Source: Methylophaga nitratireducenticrescens
GTDB taxonomy: Bacteria; Pseudomonadota; Gammaproteobacteria; Nitrosococcales; Methylophagaceae
DNA length: 64,000 nucleotides
Assembly (NCBI RefSeq): GCF_000260985.4
Contig: NC_017857.3
Span: 248,001 to 312,000 of the forward strand
Direction: 5' to 3'
Positions 22,236 to 33,332 of this stretch are shown piece after piece. Every line of letters starts with the position of its first letter. Position 1 is the first letter of the stretch. The notes beneath the pieces were generated by a model that saw nothing but the letters and a program-made list of their open reading frames with translations, was not told the origin of the DNA and did no database searches. Made by a program: the position numbers and the translations under genes.

Positions 22236-22651
22236 GTACAGAGAAAAATATTCTCGGCTTTGACTTTGGCATGAAGAGTATAGGTGTCGCGGTTGGACAT
22301 CATTTAACCCATACCGCCAGAGGCATCGCTGCCTTATCGGCCCGGGACGGGATTCCAGATTGGGATGATATCGCTAAAATAGTAGCCGAATGGCAGCCCG
22401 GCCTTATCGTTGTGGGTTTACCGCTGAATATGGATGGTACTGAACAACTAATGACCACTGCAGCCAGAAAATTTGGCAATCGCATGAACAATCGTTTTAA
22501 TATCCCAGTGGTCTGGCAGGATGAGCGTTTAACTACTTTTGAAGCGCTCGGCCAAATGGGAATACGCAGTAAAATGCAGACTGACAAACGTAGTGATGTC
22601 GACAAACTCTCGGCTCAAATTATTCTTCAATCATGGCTGGACCAACAATGA
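22232..22651 (+). CDS. ruvX: YqgF/RuvX RNase H-fold nuclease
   Basis: 139-residue RNase H-like protein, proposed as a Holliday-junction resolvase homologue and shown in E. coli to act in pre-16S rRNA 5' processing. Signatures: [15 protein letters not shown] at the N-terminus with catalytic Asp, [13 protein letters not shown], and [11 protein letters not shown] with Glu, then [12 protein letters not shown] with the final Asp. It overlaps both neighbours. Confidence 0.95.
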   Translation: MSTEKNILGFDFGMKSIGVAVGHHLTHTARGIAALSARDGIPDWDDIAKIVAEWQPGLIVVGLPLNMDGTEQLMTTAARKFGNRMNNRFNIPVVWQDERLTTFEALGQMGIRSKMQTDKRSDVDKLSAQIILQSWLDQQ

Positions 22652-23178
22652 CAATGCCCAAAACATCAGCAGAAATTCAGAGCCTGCTCGAAGAGATGGC
22701 TGAAACCATACGCGAAGAACTCGCCGATAAAGATCCGTTGCTGGTGGGGATTCATACCGGCGGGGTCTGGGTGGCAAAAGCATTGCAAAACATCCTTGGA
22801 GAAGACTTTTTTGATGCCCCGCTGGGGACATTGAATATTGCCTATTATCGTGATGATTTCACGCGCATTGGCATGCATCCTCAAGTGTCTCCATCCGATC
22901 TGCCTTTTGAAGTCGATAATCGTCATCTGGTACTGGTGGATGACATTTTTTACAGTGGTCGCACTACGCGAGCGGCGCTAAATGAAATTTTTGATTATGG
23001 TCGCCCCGCCAGTGTCACATTAGCGGTGCTAATCGAGCGAAATGGCCGCGAATTACCGATTCGGCCGGATATTGTTGGTGCCTCCGTTACTTTGCCGCGA
23101 AATCAACATCTGAAATTGCGCAATAAAGATGGCTTACAATTGGAGATCCGTGCAGCTGGAGCACTGAATGCCGAGTAA
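22648..23178 (+). CDS. pyrR: PyrR regulator / uracil phosphoribosyltransferase
   Basis: Type I phosphoribosyltransferase fold, PRPP-binding loop [18 protein letters not shown] near 93-110. In Gram-positives PyrR is an RNA-binding attenuator of pyr operons with weak UPRTase activity; in gammaproteobacteria it lies just before pyrB as here, and its role is less sure. I chose the ATG at 22648 because it makes an ATGA overlap with the ruvX stop; another in-frame ATG at 22633 is possible. It overlaps pyrB by 11 nt. Confidence 0.92.
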   Translation: MTMPKTSAEIQSLLEEMAETIREELADKDPLLVGIHTGGVWVAKALQNILGEDFFDAPLGTLNIAYYRDDFTRIGMHPQVSPSDLPFEVDNRHLVLVDDIFYSGRTTRAALNEIFDYGRPASVTLAVLIERNGRELPIRPDIVGASVTLPRNQHLKLRNKDGLQLEIRAAGALNAE

Positions 23179-24139
23179 TCAACTGACAGAGAGCGGCCAG
23201 CTGAGACATTTTCTGACCATTGAAGGTCTGAAACGCCCTTTATTAACCGAAATTATGGATCGGGCTGAACAGTTCTCCGGAATCAGTCACCGTCAAGTAA
23301 AAAAGGTCCCGTTGCTTCGCGGCAAAACCATTATTAATCTGTTTTTTGAAAACAGTACCCGTACCCGCTCAACTTTCGAACTGGCCGCCAAAAGACTGTC
23401 CGCCGATGTGATGAATTTTAATATCAACACATCCGCCACTTCCAAAGGCGAAAGCCTGCTCGACACTCTGCATAATCTTGAAGCCATGCACACAGATATG
23501 TTTGTGGTTCGCCATGATCAAAGTGGTGCAGCCGAGTTTATTGCTCAGCATGTGGCACCACATGTCAGCGTAATTAATGCTGGTGACGGTTGTCATGCTC
23601 ACCCCACCCAGGCGATGCTGGATATGTTTACCATCCGCCGCCACAAACACGATTTTGCCAATTTACGTGTAGCGATCATTGGCGATATTCTGCATTCGCG
23701 TGTGGCACGTTCGCAGATTCAGGCTTTAGCAACACTTGGTGTTGGTGAAATCCGCGTTATTGGTCCACAGACTTTATTGCCAAGAGAAAGTCAGACCCTT
23801 GGGGTACATGTTTATCACGATATGGAAAGCGGCCTTGAGGGGGTCGATGTGGTGATAACCCTGCGCCTGCAACTGGAACGTATGCAAGGGGCATTGTTAC
23901 CCAGCGCTCGAGAATATTTCCGCTGTTACGGGCTAACAGAAGAAAAACTCAAATATGCCAAACCGGATGCCATCGTTATGCATCCCGGCCCCATTAATCG
24001 AGGCGTAGAGATAGCCTCATCGGTTGCTGATGGGCCGCAATCAGTAATTCTTGAACAGGTAACCCACGGCATTGCTATCCGTATGGCGGTGATGTCGATG
24101 GCGCTGGCCAGTCAATCAGAACAGGCAGAGATCGAATAA
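23168..24139 (+). CDS. pyrB: Aspartate carbamoyltransferase catalytic chain
   Basis: Condenses carbamoyl phosphate and aspartate in pyrimidine synthesis. 323 residues with the carbamoyl-phosphate motif [19 protein letters not shown], the HPTQAMLDM segment, and [12 protein letters not shown] near the C-terminus. There is no pyrI regulatory gene; instead an inactive dihydroorotase-like gene follows with a 1-nt overlap. That is the Pseudomonas-type arrangement, in which the two proteins form a dodecameric complex. Confidence 0.97.
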   Translation: MPSNQLTESGQLRHFLTIEGLKRPLLTEIMDRAEQFSGISHRQVKKVPLLRGKTIINLFFENSTRTRSTFELAAKRLSADVMNFNINTSATSKGESLLDTLHNLEAMHTDMFVVRHDQSGAAEFIAQHVAPHVSVINAGDGCHAHPTQAMLDMFTIRRHKHDFANLRVAIIGDILHSRVARSQIQALATLGVGEIRVIGPQTLLPRESQTLGVHVYHDMESGLEGVDVVITLRLQLERMQGALLPSAREYFRCYGLTEEKLKYAKPDAIVMHPGPINRGVEIASSVADGPQSVILEQVTHGIAIRMAVMSMALASQSEQAEIE

Positions 24140-25422
24140 TGAAGATTTGTATTCTAAATGGTCGCGTCATTGACCCTGCCAGCCAGCTGGATATCGATCA
24201 AAATATCTATATTGAAGACGGAAAAATTGTTGCCATAGCTGAAGATTTGTCAGGGTTTGATGCCGATATTGAAATTGATGCGTATAACAAAATTGTCTGT
24301 CCCGGCCTGGTGGATCTAAGTGCACGACTGCGTGAACCCGGCCAGGAACACACGGCAACAATAGAAAGTGAAACCCGTGCTGCAGCAGCTGGAGGTGTCA
24401 CTACACTCGCCGTTCCCCCTGACACAGATCCGGTTATTGATAATCCGGCCGTGGTCGAATTGATAGAGGATCGCGCCAAAAAAGCCGGTCGTACCATGGT
24501 CTTGACGGTGGGCGCATTGACCCAAAAACTCAATGGTGAACTATTGGCCGAGATGGCTGCGTTAAAAGCGGCTGGTTGTGTCGGTGTCAGTAACGGCGTA
24601 ACCGAGATTAAAAATACCGTAGTCTGGAGGCGTGCACTTGAATATGCCGCCACGTTGGATTTAACAGTGTTTATCAATGCAGCCGATCCCTGGTTACAGA
24701 AACAGGGGTGTGTACATGAAGGTACTGTCAGTGCCCGGCTGGGGTTATCCGGTATTCCGGAAAGTGCAGAAACCATCGCCGTAAGCCGCGATTTGATTCT
24801 GATCGAACAAACCGGAGTACGTGCTCACTTTCATAGTATATCTACTGGTAAAGCGGTTAAGCTGATTCGTGAAGCACAGGATCGGGGGCTACCGGTCACC
24901 GCTGATGTCAGTGCCCACCACTTACATCTATGTGAACATGATCTGGGTAATTACGATAGTTTCAGTCATGTGATGCCGCCTTTACGTGGTGTTCGGGATC
25001 GTGAACAGCTAAAACAAGGCCTGCGCGATGGCGTTATCCAGGCGGTCTCTTCCCATCATCAACCATTGGATGCGGATGCCAAACTGGGTCCGTTTGCAGA
25101 AACGACGCCAGGGCTTTCGGCCCTGGAAACCCTGTTACCTCTTACGCTTAAATTAGTTGAAGATGATGAGATTAGCCTGCATCAGGCTATCGCCAGTCTG
25201 ACCTGCCAGCCTGCGGCTATTCTAGGAATTGACGCTGGGCAGCTCAAAGCCGGTGCCAGTGCAGATATCTGTATTATTGACCCAGATGTTCAGTATGACT
25301 GTTTGCCTTCAGCGTTTATCAGTGCCGGTAAAAACAGTCCATTTGGCGGATGGTTGTTCCAACATCAGGTCAGCCATACCCTGTTTCAGGGTAAAGTTGT
25401 TTATCAGCGCGAGTCCAACTAA
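24139..25422 (+). CDS. pyrC': Dihydroorotase-like protein PyrC', catalytically degenerate
   Basis: 427-residue amidohydrolase-fold protein of the dihydroorotase family. The metal-binding HxH that should follow PGLVDL is Ser61-Ala62-Arg63 (LSARLREPG), the MPNT substrate loop reads VPPDTDP, and the DHAPH catalytic motif is His306-His-Gln-Pro-Leu310. It is therefore almost certainly inactive. In Pseudomonas the equivalent PyrC' is a structural partner needed to assemble active PyrB; the position directly after pyrB supports the same role. A genuine pyrC must exist elsewhere in the genome. Confidence 0.92.
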   Translation: MKICILNGRVIDPASQLDIDQNIYIEDGKIVAIAEDLSGFDADIEIDAYNKIVCPGLVDLSARLREPGQEHTATIESETRAAAAGGVTTLAVPPDTDPVIDNPAVVELIEDRAKKAGRTMVLTVGALTQKLNGELLAEMAALKAAGCVGVSNGVTEIKNTVVWRRALEYAATLDLTVFINAADPWLQKQGCVHEGTVSARLGLSGIPESAETIAVSRDLILIEQTGVRAHFHSISTGKAVKLIREAQDRGLPVTADVSAHHLHLCEHDLGNYDSFSHVMPPLRGVRDREQLKQGLRDGVIQAVSSHHQPLDADAKLGPFAETTPGLSALETLLPLTLKLVEDDEISLHQAIASLTCQPAAILGIDAGQLKAGASADICIIDPDVQYDCLPSAFISAGKNSPFGGWLFQHQVSHTLFQGKVVYQRESN

Positions 25423-25441
25423 CCCACATGGAGTCTTCAAA

Positions 25442-25618
25442 ATGACTATCTCCCGTTATTGTTTCCGATTTCTTGGGCTGATGACATTAGCCATAGTCTT
25501 CTCAGCCTGCACTCCTGAGGTGGGCTCGGATGAGTGGTGTGTACATATGAAAGAGAAACCCAAAGGCGACTGGACAGCTAATGAAGCCGGTGCCTATGCG
25601 GAGCATTGTTTGCTTTGA
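25442..25618 (+). CDS. Small DUF3012 lipoprotein
   Basis: 58-residue lipoprotein, too short for many gene callers. It has a signal sequence with lipobox FSAC (Cys23), then the compact DUF3012 motif: GSDEWCVHMKEKPKGDWTAN followed by EAGAYAEHCLL, with two Cys that could form a disulfide. Membrane-anchored in the periplasm by inference; function unknown. It starts 19 nt after pyrC' and its stop overlaps the start of the HAD gene. Confidence 0.85.
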   Translation: MTISRYCFRFLGLMTLAIVFSACTPEVGSDEWCVHMKEKPKGDWTANEAGAYAEHCLL

Positions 25619-26370
25619 AGATCGCAGAAAACAAATTATTTGCTCTGGATTTTGATGGGGTAGTTTGTGATAGTGCGATTGAAACAGGATTAACTGGCTG
25701 GCAAGTCGCAACGCAGCTCTGGCAAGATATGCCTGAAAATATGCCTGAGCAAATCATGATCGATTTCCGCTATATCCGACCGGTTATGGAAACCGGTTTT
25801 GAAGCCATATTGATTTGTCGGCTATTATTTGAAGGAATAAAACCTGACCTTTTAATGACTGACTTTACCCAACGAATAGACGCTATTCTTTCACGCGATC
25901 AGCTTGATACCACGGATTTGAAAAAACGCTTTGGTGAGTACAGGGATAACTGGATTGAAAATGATTTTTCGGGTTGGATAAAAATGAATCCGCTTTATCC
26001 GGGTATCGGCAAACTACTGCAGCAAATCCCATTGTCCCAGCTTTTTATCATTACCACCAAGCAGGAACGTTTCGTTCAGGCAATTCTTCAGGCAAACCAG
26101 ATAGACATTATCCCGACGCATATTTACGGGTTAGATCGCAAATTGAAAAAACCACAAATCCTGAGCAATTTGCAGCAGTCACATCCTCAAACAACCATTT
26201 TATTTATTGAAGATCGTCTGCCTACCTTATTGGATGTCATCAGAACGCCATCGTTATCCACTATCCAGTTATGTTTCGCTACCTGGGGTTATAACACGAC
26301 TAAAGACCTGCAAGCTGCCCTGAAAAATCCACGAATTAACACTTTGGATACACCCTCTTTACCCAACTGA
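25615..26370 (+). CDS. HAD superfamily hydrolase (phosphatase)
   Basis: About 251 residues. Motif I LDFDGVVCDS near residue 10-20 holds the nucleophile Asp; motif II is FIITTKQ; a conserved Lys lies in LKKPQIL; motif III is FIEDRLPTLLDV. Resembles phosphoglycolate phosphatase-like HAD enzymes; substrate not identifiable. The start is a TTG overlapping the preceding stop (TTGA), with GGAG 11 nt upstream; a second in-frame TTG at 25606 has GGAG only 2 nt away. Last gene of the array. Confidence 0.85.
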   Translation: MKIAENKLFALDFDGVVCDSAIETGLTGWQVATQLWQDMPENMPEQIMIDFRYIRPVMETGFEAILICRLLFEGIKPDLLMTDFTQRIDAILSRDQLDTTDLKKRFGEYRDNWIENDFSGWIKMNPLYPGIGKLLQQIPLSQLFIITTKQERFVQAILQANQIDIIPTHIYGLDRKLKKPQILSNLQQSHPQTTILFIEDRLPTLLDVIRTPSLSTIQLCFATWGYNTTKDLQAALKNPRINTLDTPSLPN

Positions 26371-26406
26371 AATGCTGCTATAAAACTTTGTTATTCAGCG
26401 TTGGGT
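26361..26406 (+). terminator. Imperfect inverted repeat at end of the HAD gene
   Basis: ACCCAACTGAA (26361-26371) can pair with TTCAGCGTTGGGT (26394-26406) with a 2-nt bulge, enclosing a 22-nt loop that includes the HAD stop region. There is no U-tract after it, so terminator activity is uncertain. Confidence 0.3.
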
Positions 26407-26799
26407 ACAAATTTGAGCATGCTTAAAAGGCTTCTTGTGCAGTTCCTTTGAACCATTGACTTACAGCCTAACAAAGTGTTGTTAGCCACCTATGTATCAC
26501 AGCGATAACGTCATATCATCAGAGCCAAGGCCCGGGGGCTGTTAATCTGTGGATATAACAATCCTGGCCAATAATAATGACCAGCCTTTAATTAGTTTTT
26601 GGGGAAATTTATTTCTACTACAAACAACTTTTCTGAATTTTGAGCAGATTTATATTGATAATGATAGTTATAGCGTGGAAGCGAGCGTCGGATGGTAAGT
26701 TTCACGGGTTCTCCTGGTATCACCTGTTTCGCTTTATTAATTGAAACAAATTTGATAACCAGACAACACTAACTTAGATGGAAAGGTCTACCATAAAAA
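26371..26799. other. Geneless gap with a weak Fur-like half site
   Basis: About 430 bp with no credible coding frame. I see small hairpins (CTAACAA-AGTG-TTGTTAG at 26469-26486; CTGGCCA...TGACCAG near 26571-26592), a larger imperfect one from about 26716 to 26764, and at 26657-26675 a Fur-box-like stretch matching 13 of 19 consensus bases. No promoter-terminator pair typical of an sRNA could be defined. Confidence 0.5.
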
Positions 26800-26876
26800 T
26801 GGCGGAGCGGACGGGACTCGAACCCGCGACCTCCGGCGTGACAGGCCAGCATTCTAACCAACTGAACTACCGCTCC
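26800..26876 (-). tRNA. tRNA-Asp (GTC anticodon)
   Basis: 77-nt tRNA read on the minus strand. Acceptor GGAGCGG (5') pairs with CCGCTCC; D-arm region TAGTTCAGTTGGTTAGA; anticodon stem CTGGC/GCCGG with loop CTGTCAC giving anticodon GTC; T-arm GCGGGTTCGAGTCCCGT; discriminator G and encoded CCA end at 26800. This closely resembles E. coli tRNA-Asp. Single isolated tRNA gene. Confidence 0.97.
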
Positions 26877-26890
26877 GCGACCTGATGGTT

Positions 26891-26919
26891 TACATACAAC
26901 CGGTCAGGAAGCGTGCAAG
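26891..26919 (-). promoter_or_regulatory. Candidate sigma70 promoter of tRNA-Asp
   Basis: On the minus strand CTTGCA (-35), 17 nt, TATGTA (-10), placed about 14 nt before the mature 5' end. A GC-rich discriminator is not evident. Spacing fits; experimental support absent. Confidence 0.4.
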
Positions 26920-27052
26920 AATACAGCAAAAAATCAAAAGGTGTTAGTGTTCGATAGAAAAAATCGTCCTTTTCTCGGTAAGTATTTGAAACAGTGGTTT
27001 TTAAACGATTTTATTGATTGAACAAAATCAACGCTGGCGATAAATAACAGAC

Positions 27053-27092
27053 AAAAAAATCCCCCGGGAGCTCAATTATCAGCTCGCGGGGG
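27053..27092 (-). terminator. Intrinsic terminator of the anchored pseudoazurin gene
   Basis: On the minus strand, AGCTC-rich stem CCCCCGCGAGCT (27092-27081) pairs with AGCTCCCGGGGG (27072-27061) with one mismatch, 8-nt loop, followed by A and seven T. It begins 8 nt after the stop codon. Confidence 0.9.
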
Positions 27093-27100
27093 AATCTTAT

Positions 27101-27937
27101 TTACATGGCTTCAGCAGCTTGTACCGCTTTCTTAACCAAACGTTTTGCAGCCCCCTTAGCGCCTGAATTTTTAATCTGTTCCAGATTAACTGGTTCACCA
27201 ACAATGATTACACCGCCCATTCCAGCGCCAAAATGAGGGGTACATTTATAAAGGTAAATGCCTTCTTGCGTAAACGTATGAGTATAGTTTTCACTCATTT
27301 TAGAAACCCACATTTCAGCACCTTCAGGAATCAAACCTTCCAGCGATTCGGTATTATGGGTACTCATATTGGTCCATGAAACACTGTCGCCTGGTGCAAT
27401 TGTTACAACCAACGGGTTATAAATCAAGCCTTGAGCTGTAACGGTATGATTTTTCGACTCTACTGTAGCCTGTTCGACCTCTGCAGCCGCTTCAGCAATA
27501 CCCGCCTCTTTTTCAACTGCTGCTAGTCTTGCTTCAGCATCAGCCCGACCTTCTGCAGCCGAATTTTCTGCCGCAGCAATCGCTTCATTGGCACGCTCAC
27601 TTACGCTTTTACTGGTTTCCTTGGCGCTTTCAATAGCGGATTCGACTGCTTCATTAGTATTATCCAATACCTCTTCCTGGGCATTACTTTCCAAAGCTTC
27701 TGCTTCCTGTTGGGCTGCCTGAGAAACTTCTTCACTTGTCTCTGTTTTAGCTTCAGATGGAGTAGTTTCACCCGTTGTCTCAGCAGCTTCAGTCATCTTT
27801 TCAAGAACTTCGTCTGGAGAGCTTGGGCGTTCATAATGATCACTTGTTCCAGAAATAAATGAAGATACCGCTGCCACCACAAAAATAGCTATGGCAATGA
27901 TGATGGTTAAAGTAATGATTGATCGGGAATGTCGCAT
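27101..27937 (-). CDS. Membrane-anchored pseudoazurin-type blue copper protein
   Basis: 278 residues in three parts: an N-terminal membrane helix (about 7-27), a 110-residue linker very rich in Ala, Glu and Ser (many EAxE/AAE repeats, probable coiled coil), and a C-terminal cupredoxin. Copper ligands are visible: His194 (THN), Cys232 and His235 (KCTPH) and Met240 (GAGMGG), as in pseudoazurin. A Lys/Ala-rich helix ends the protein. It likely carries electrons at the periplasmic face. The ATG at 27937 has GGAGG 6 nt upstream; the in-frame TTG at 27949 overlaps that site and is rejected. Paralogue of the soluble protein at 39.5 kb. Confidence 0.88.
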   Translation of the reverse strand: MRHSRSIITLTIIIAIAIFVVAAVSSFISGTSDHYERPSSPDEVLEKMTEAAETTGETTPSEAKTETSEEVSQAAQQEAEALESNAQEEVLDNTNEAVESAIESAKETSKSVSERANEAIAAAENSAAEGRADAEARLAAVEKEAGIAEAAAEVEQATVESKNHTVTAQGLIYNPLVVTIAPGDSVSWTNMSTHNTESLEGLIPEGAEMWVSKMSENYTHTFTQEGIYLYKCTPHFGAGMGGVIIVGEPVNLEQIKNSGAKGAAKRLVKKAVQAAEAM

Positions 27938-28082
27938 TGGAGCCTCCAAATGATGAATTTGTCACCGATCATACCATCACATCCATGCACTTTATAAGCA
28001 AATGTGTGCCCACCTTTAGTTTCTCGCATGCTTTCAGGCCCTTCCCGATAATCGTTCGCCTCTTAATTCTTAAACAAAACGG

Positions 28083-30789
<2,707 letters not shown>

Positions 30790-31812
30790 TTAATTGGCCA
30801 TACGGGCAAAAACGGCTAAAGGATGAGTGGTCGTGATATGTAGCATGACACGCTGTCCGGGAATAGCGATATTTTCATGACTGCAGCGAATTTTGACTGT
30901 AGCACCATTATCTGTTTTAACTGCGTAGAGACGAGCACTCCCTTCATAGCGGCTCCAGATAACTTCACCATTACCTTGTTCGTCCAGGTTCAGTGAAAGG
31001 TCATCCGGACGCAACAACAAATCAACCTCACCCGATGCGCTATCAACTGGTGTTGCTGGCGCGTTGCCTAATTGTGTGGCAACAATATTACTGTCCGGCT
31101 TCAGTACACCGGGCAAGAAACTGGCCTCTCCGAGGAAACGGGCAACAAATCGATTGGCCGGTTTGCTGTAACAGCTTTCCGGCGAGCCGATTTGCTCCAG
31201 CCGACCATCACGCAGAATACCAATTCTATCTCCAACGGATAGCGCTTCTTCTTGATCATGAGTGACCCATATCGCCGGAACACCAGCAGCTTTGAGAGTA
31301 TTGCGTATTTCCCAACGTAAATCGTCTTTGAGTGCCGCATCAAGATTAGATAATGGCTCATCCAGCAGTACAAATGTTGGTTCATGGGCTAATGTGCGGG
31401 CCAGAGCCACACGCTGTTTCTGCCCCCCCGATAAATTAGCCGGCTTAGCATGTCGCCAGGGGTTAAGTCCCAGCAGATTTATCCAGTGATCAACCAGATT
31501 CAGGTCTTTCAACTTGAAACTGATGTTCTGTTCAACGGTTAGGTGAGGAAACAGCGCGAAGTCCTGAAAGACCATACCAACATGACGTTTTTCCGGCACC
31601 AGCGTATTCTTCGCGGTCACTGCCTGAGAGCCAAGCTTGATGACTCCTTCAGAGATCGGAATCAGTCCAGCAAGCGCTTGAAGAATAGTGGTTTTACCGC
31701 ACCCAGTTGGACCAACCAGTGTCAGTAATTCAGCCTCACCCAGTGTCAGGCTGAGATCATCCACGACTTTTTTCTGAGCATAATGGACAGACAGATTATG
31801 AATTTCAATCAT
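30790..31812 (-). CDS. fbpC: Fe(III) ABC transporter ATPase
   Basis: 340-residue ATPase of the ferric-iron/thiamine/putrescine importer family. Walker A GPTGCGKT (34-41), Q-loop in VFQDFALFPHL, signature LSGGQKQRVALARTLAHEP, Walker B VLLDEPLSNLD, switch His in IWVTHDQEEA. The C-terminal ~100 residues form a TOBE-like regulatory domain (LLLRPDDLSL). The start overlaps the permease stop by 4 nt. Substrate assignment rests on the binding protein two genes upstream and on the Fur box. Confidence 0.92.
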   Translation of the reverse strand: MIEIHNLSVHYAQKKVVDDLSLTLGEAELLTLVGPTGCGKTTILQALAGLIPISEGVIKLGSQAVTAKNTLVPEKRHVGMVFQDFALFPHLTVEQNISFKLKDLNLVDHWINLLGLNPWRHAKPANLSGGQKQRVALARTLAHEPTFVLLDEPLSNLDAALKDDLRWEIRNTLKAAGVPAIWVTHDQEEALSVGDRIGILRDGRLEQIGSPESCYSKPANRFVARFLGEASFLPGVLKPDSNIVATQLGNAPATPVDSASGEVDLLLRPDDLSLNLDEQGNGEVIWSRYEGSARLYAVKTDNGATVKIRCSHENIAIPGQRVMLHITTTHPLAVFARMAN

Positions 31813-33332
31813 GAATGATAGGTATCTTCTAGTACATCAGTTTGATTCCAGCGTTCACCGTAGAACATAACAGCAAGCGCAAGGACGGAAATCACCACTA
31901 GCAACAGGCCCGGGATGGCAGCCTGCCCAAAGTAACCTGCTTCATAAACTCGCCACAGATAGGTTGCCAGAGTTTCAAAATCAAAGGGACTCAGGATTAG
32001 TGTCGCCGGTAATTCTCGCATGACTTCGAGGAAGACTAAAGCCGCCCCAGCGACGATACCCCGAATACTCAACGGGAAAGTGATTCGTCTGAAAGCTTCT
32101 TTGCGACTGGCACCCAGTAACCGTGCCGCTCTGACCAGGCTGGGATCAAGCCGTTCGGAAGTAGATCGAATCGCACCCACCGCCAGTGGCAGAAAACGCA
32201 TTACATAAGCTATAACCAATAAAGCCATTGTCTGGTAGAGCACTGAAAACTGCAGACCAACATAGACCAGTGCTGTTCCCATCACAATGCCGGGCACACC
32301 AAACCCAAGAAAGCTGACCCGTTCCATCAGCCTGCCAAACTTACCACTGATAGCGGCTTGTGCCACTGGTAAAGCAAAAAGCACCGTGGCAATTGAGGCG
32401 AATAGTGCTGCATACGCAGAGTTCCACGCATAAATCAGTTCGAAGTTGCCAACCCCCTCGCGCCATAACCAGATGCCAAATATCGTCAGAGGCAACAAAA
32501 TCGCCAGAATTACCACCGGCAGACAAGCCAGTAACATCAACGCTGTTCTCAAGCGTCCAGGCCATAAGGATAATGATTTTCCGGGTCGCTCGTGGGTGCC
32601 AATAACACGTGACTCCAGAAATAGAATTAAGCCGACAATCACTAGTAACTGTAGAGAAAGCATCGCCGCCTGACTCAGACCAAAACTATTGTATTCGACA
32701 TAAATCATTCTGGTAAAAGTATCCAACCGCAGGATCGCTGGTGTTCCGAAATCAGACAAGGCATACATAGCTGCCAGCAAAGCACCCGCTGCAATTCCGT
32801 TGGTAATACGAGGTAAAATGACATACCAGATGCTACTGAACAGAGACATTCCCAAGGTGCGTGCCGCATGCACCAGACTGGCATCAAGACTCAGTAAGGA
32901 GGCCCGCACAGTCAGCATTACAAAGGGATAAGTATATAAAGCCATCACCACGCTGGAGCCGAATAAACCATCAAAAGCCGGTGTGGCCAGCCCTGTCAGC
33001 TGGTCTATTTCCCCACCGGGGCCGAAAGCGGCATAAAGTGTAAAAGCACCTATATAACTGGGAATGGCTAGAGGGGCAGCCAGTAATACCAGCCAAAACT
33101 TTGCCCACGGCAACTTGACATAGGCCGTCAATAAAGCCAACGGAACCCCGATTAAAATCGCACCGACGGCGGTGAACACCATCAATGATAGTGTGTTACT
33201 TAGGATTTGAAGATTACGCGCATCAAACAGTTGTGGACTGTCTGTTGCCAGTACCATCAAGACTAATACCGGCATTAACGCCAGCAGAGAAATGACAAAT
33301 GCCAGGGGATAGGACGGGGACCATCGTGTCAT
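31809..33332 (-). CDS. fbpB: Fe(III) ABC transporter permease (fused two-domain)
   Basis: 507-residue inner-membrane protein with about 12 hydrophobic segments and two copies of the importer transmembrane domain, as in FbpB/ThiP. Each half has the EAA-type loop contacting the ATPase: HAARTLGMSLFSSIWYVILP near 155-175 and RAARLLGASRKEAFRRITFP near 400-420. It overlaps genes on both sides by 4 nt. Confidence 0.93.
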   Translation of the reverse strand: MTRWSPSYPLAFVISLLALMPVLVLMVLATDSPQLFDARNLQILSNTLSLMVFTAVGAILIGVPLALLTAYVKLPWAKFWLVLLAAPLAIPSYIGAFTLYAAFGPGGEIDQLTGLATPAFDGLFGSSVVMALYTYPFVMLTVRASLLSLDASLVHAARTLGMSLFSSIWYVILPRITNGIAAGALLAAMYALSDFGTPAILRLDTFTRMIYVEYNSFGLSQAAMLSLQLLVIVGLILFLESRVIGTHERPGKSLSLWPGRLRTALMLLACLPVVILAILLPLTIFGIWLWREGVGNFELIYAWNSAYAALFASIATVLFALPVAQAAISGKFGRLMERVSFLGFGVPGIVMGTALVYVGLQFSVLYQTMALLVIAYVMRFLPLAVGAIRSTSERLDPSLVRAARLLGASRKEAFRRITFPLSIRGIVAGAALVFLEVMRELPATLILSPFDFETLATYLWRVYEAGYFGQAAIPGLLLVVISVLALAVMFYGERWNQTDVLEDTYHS

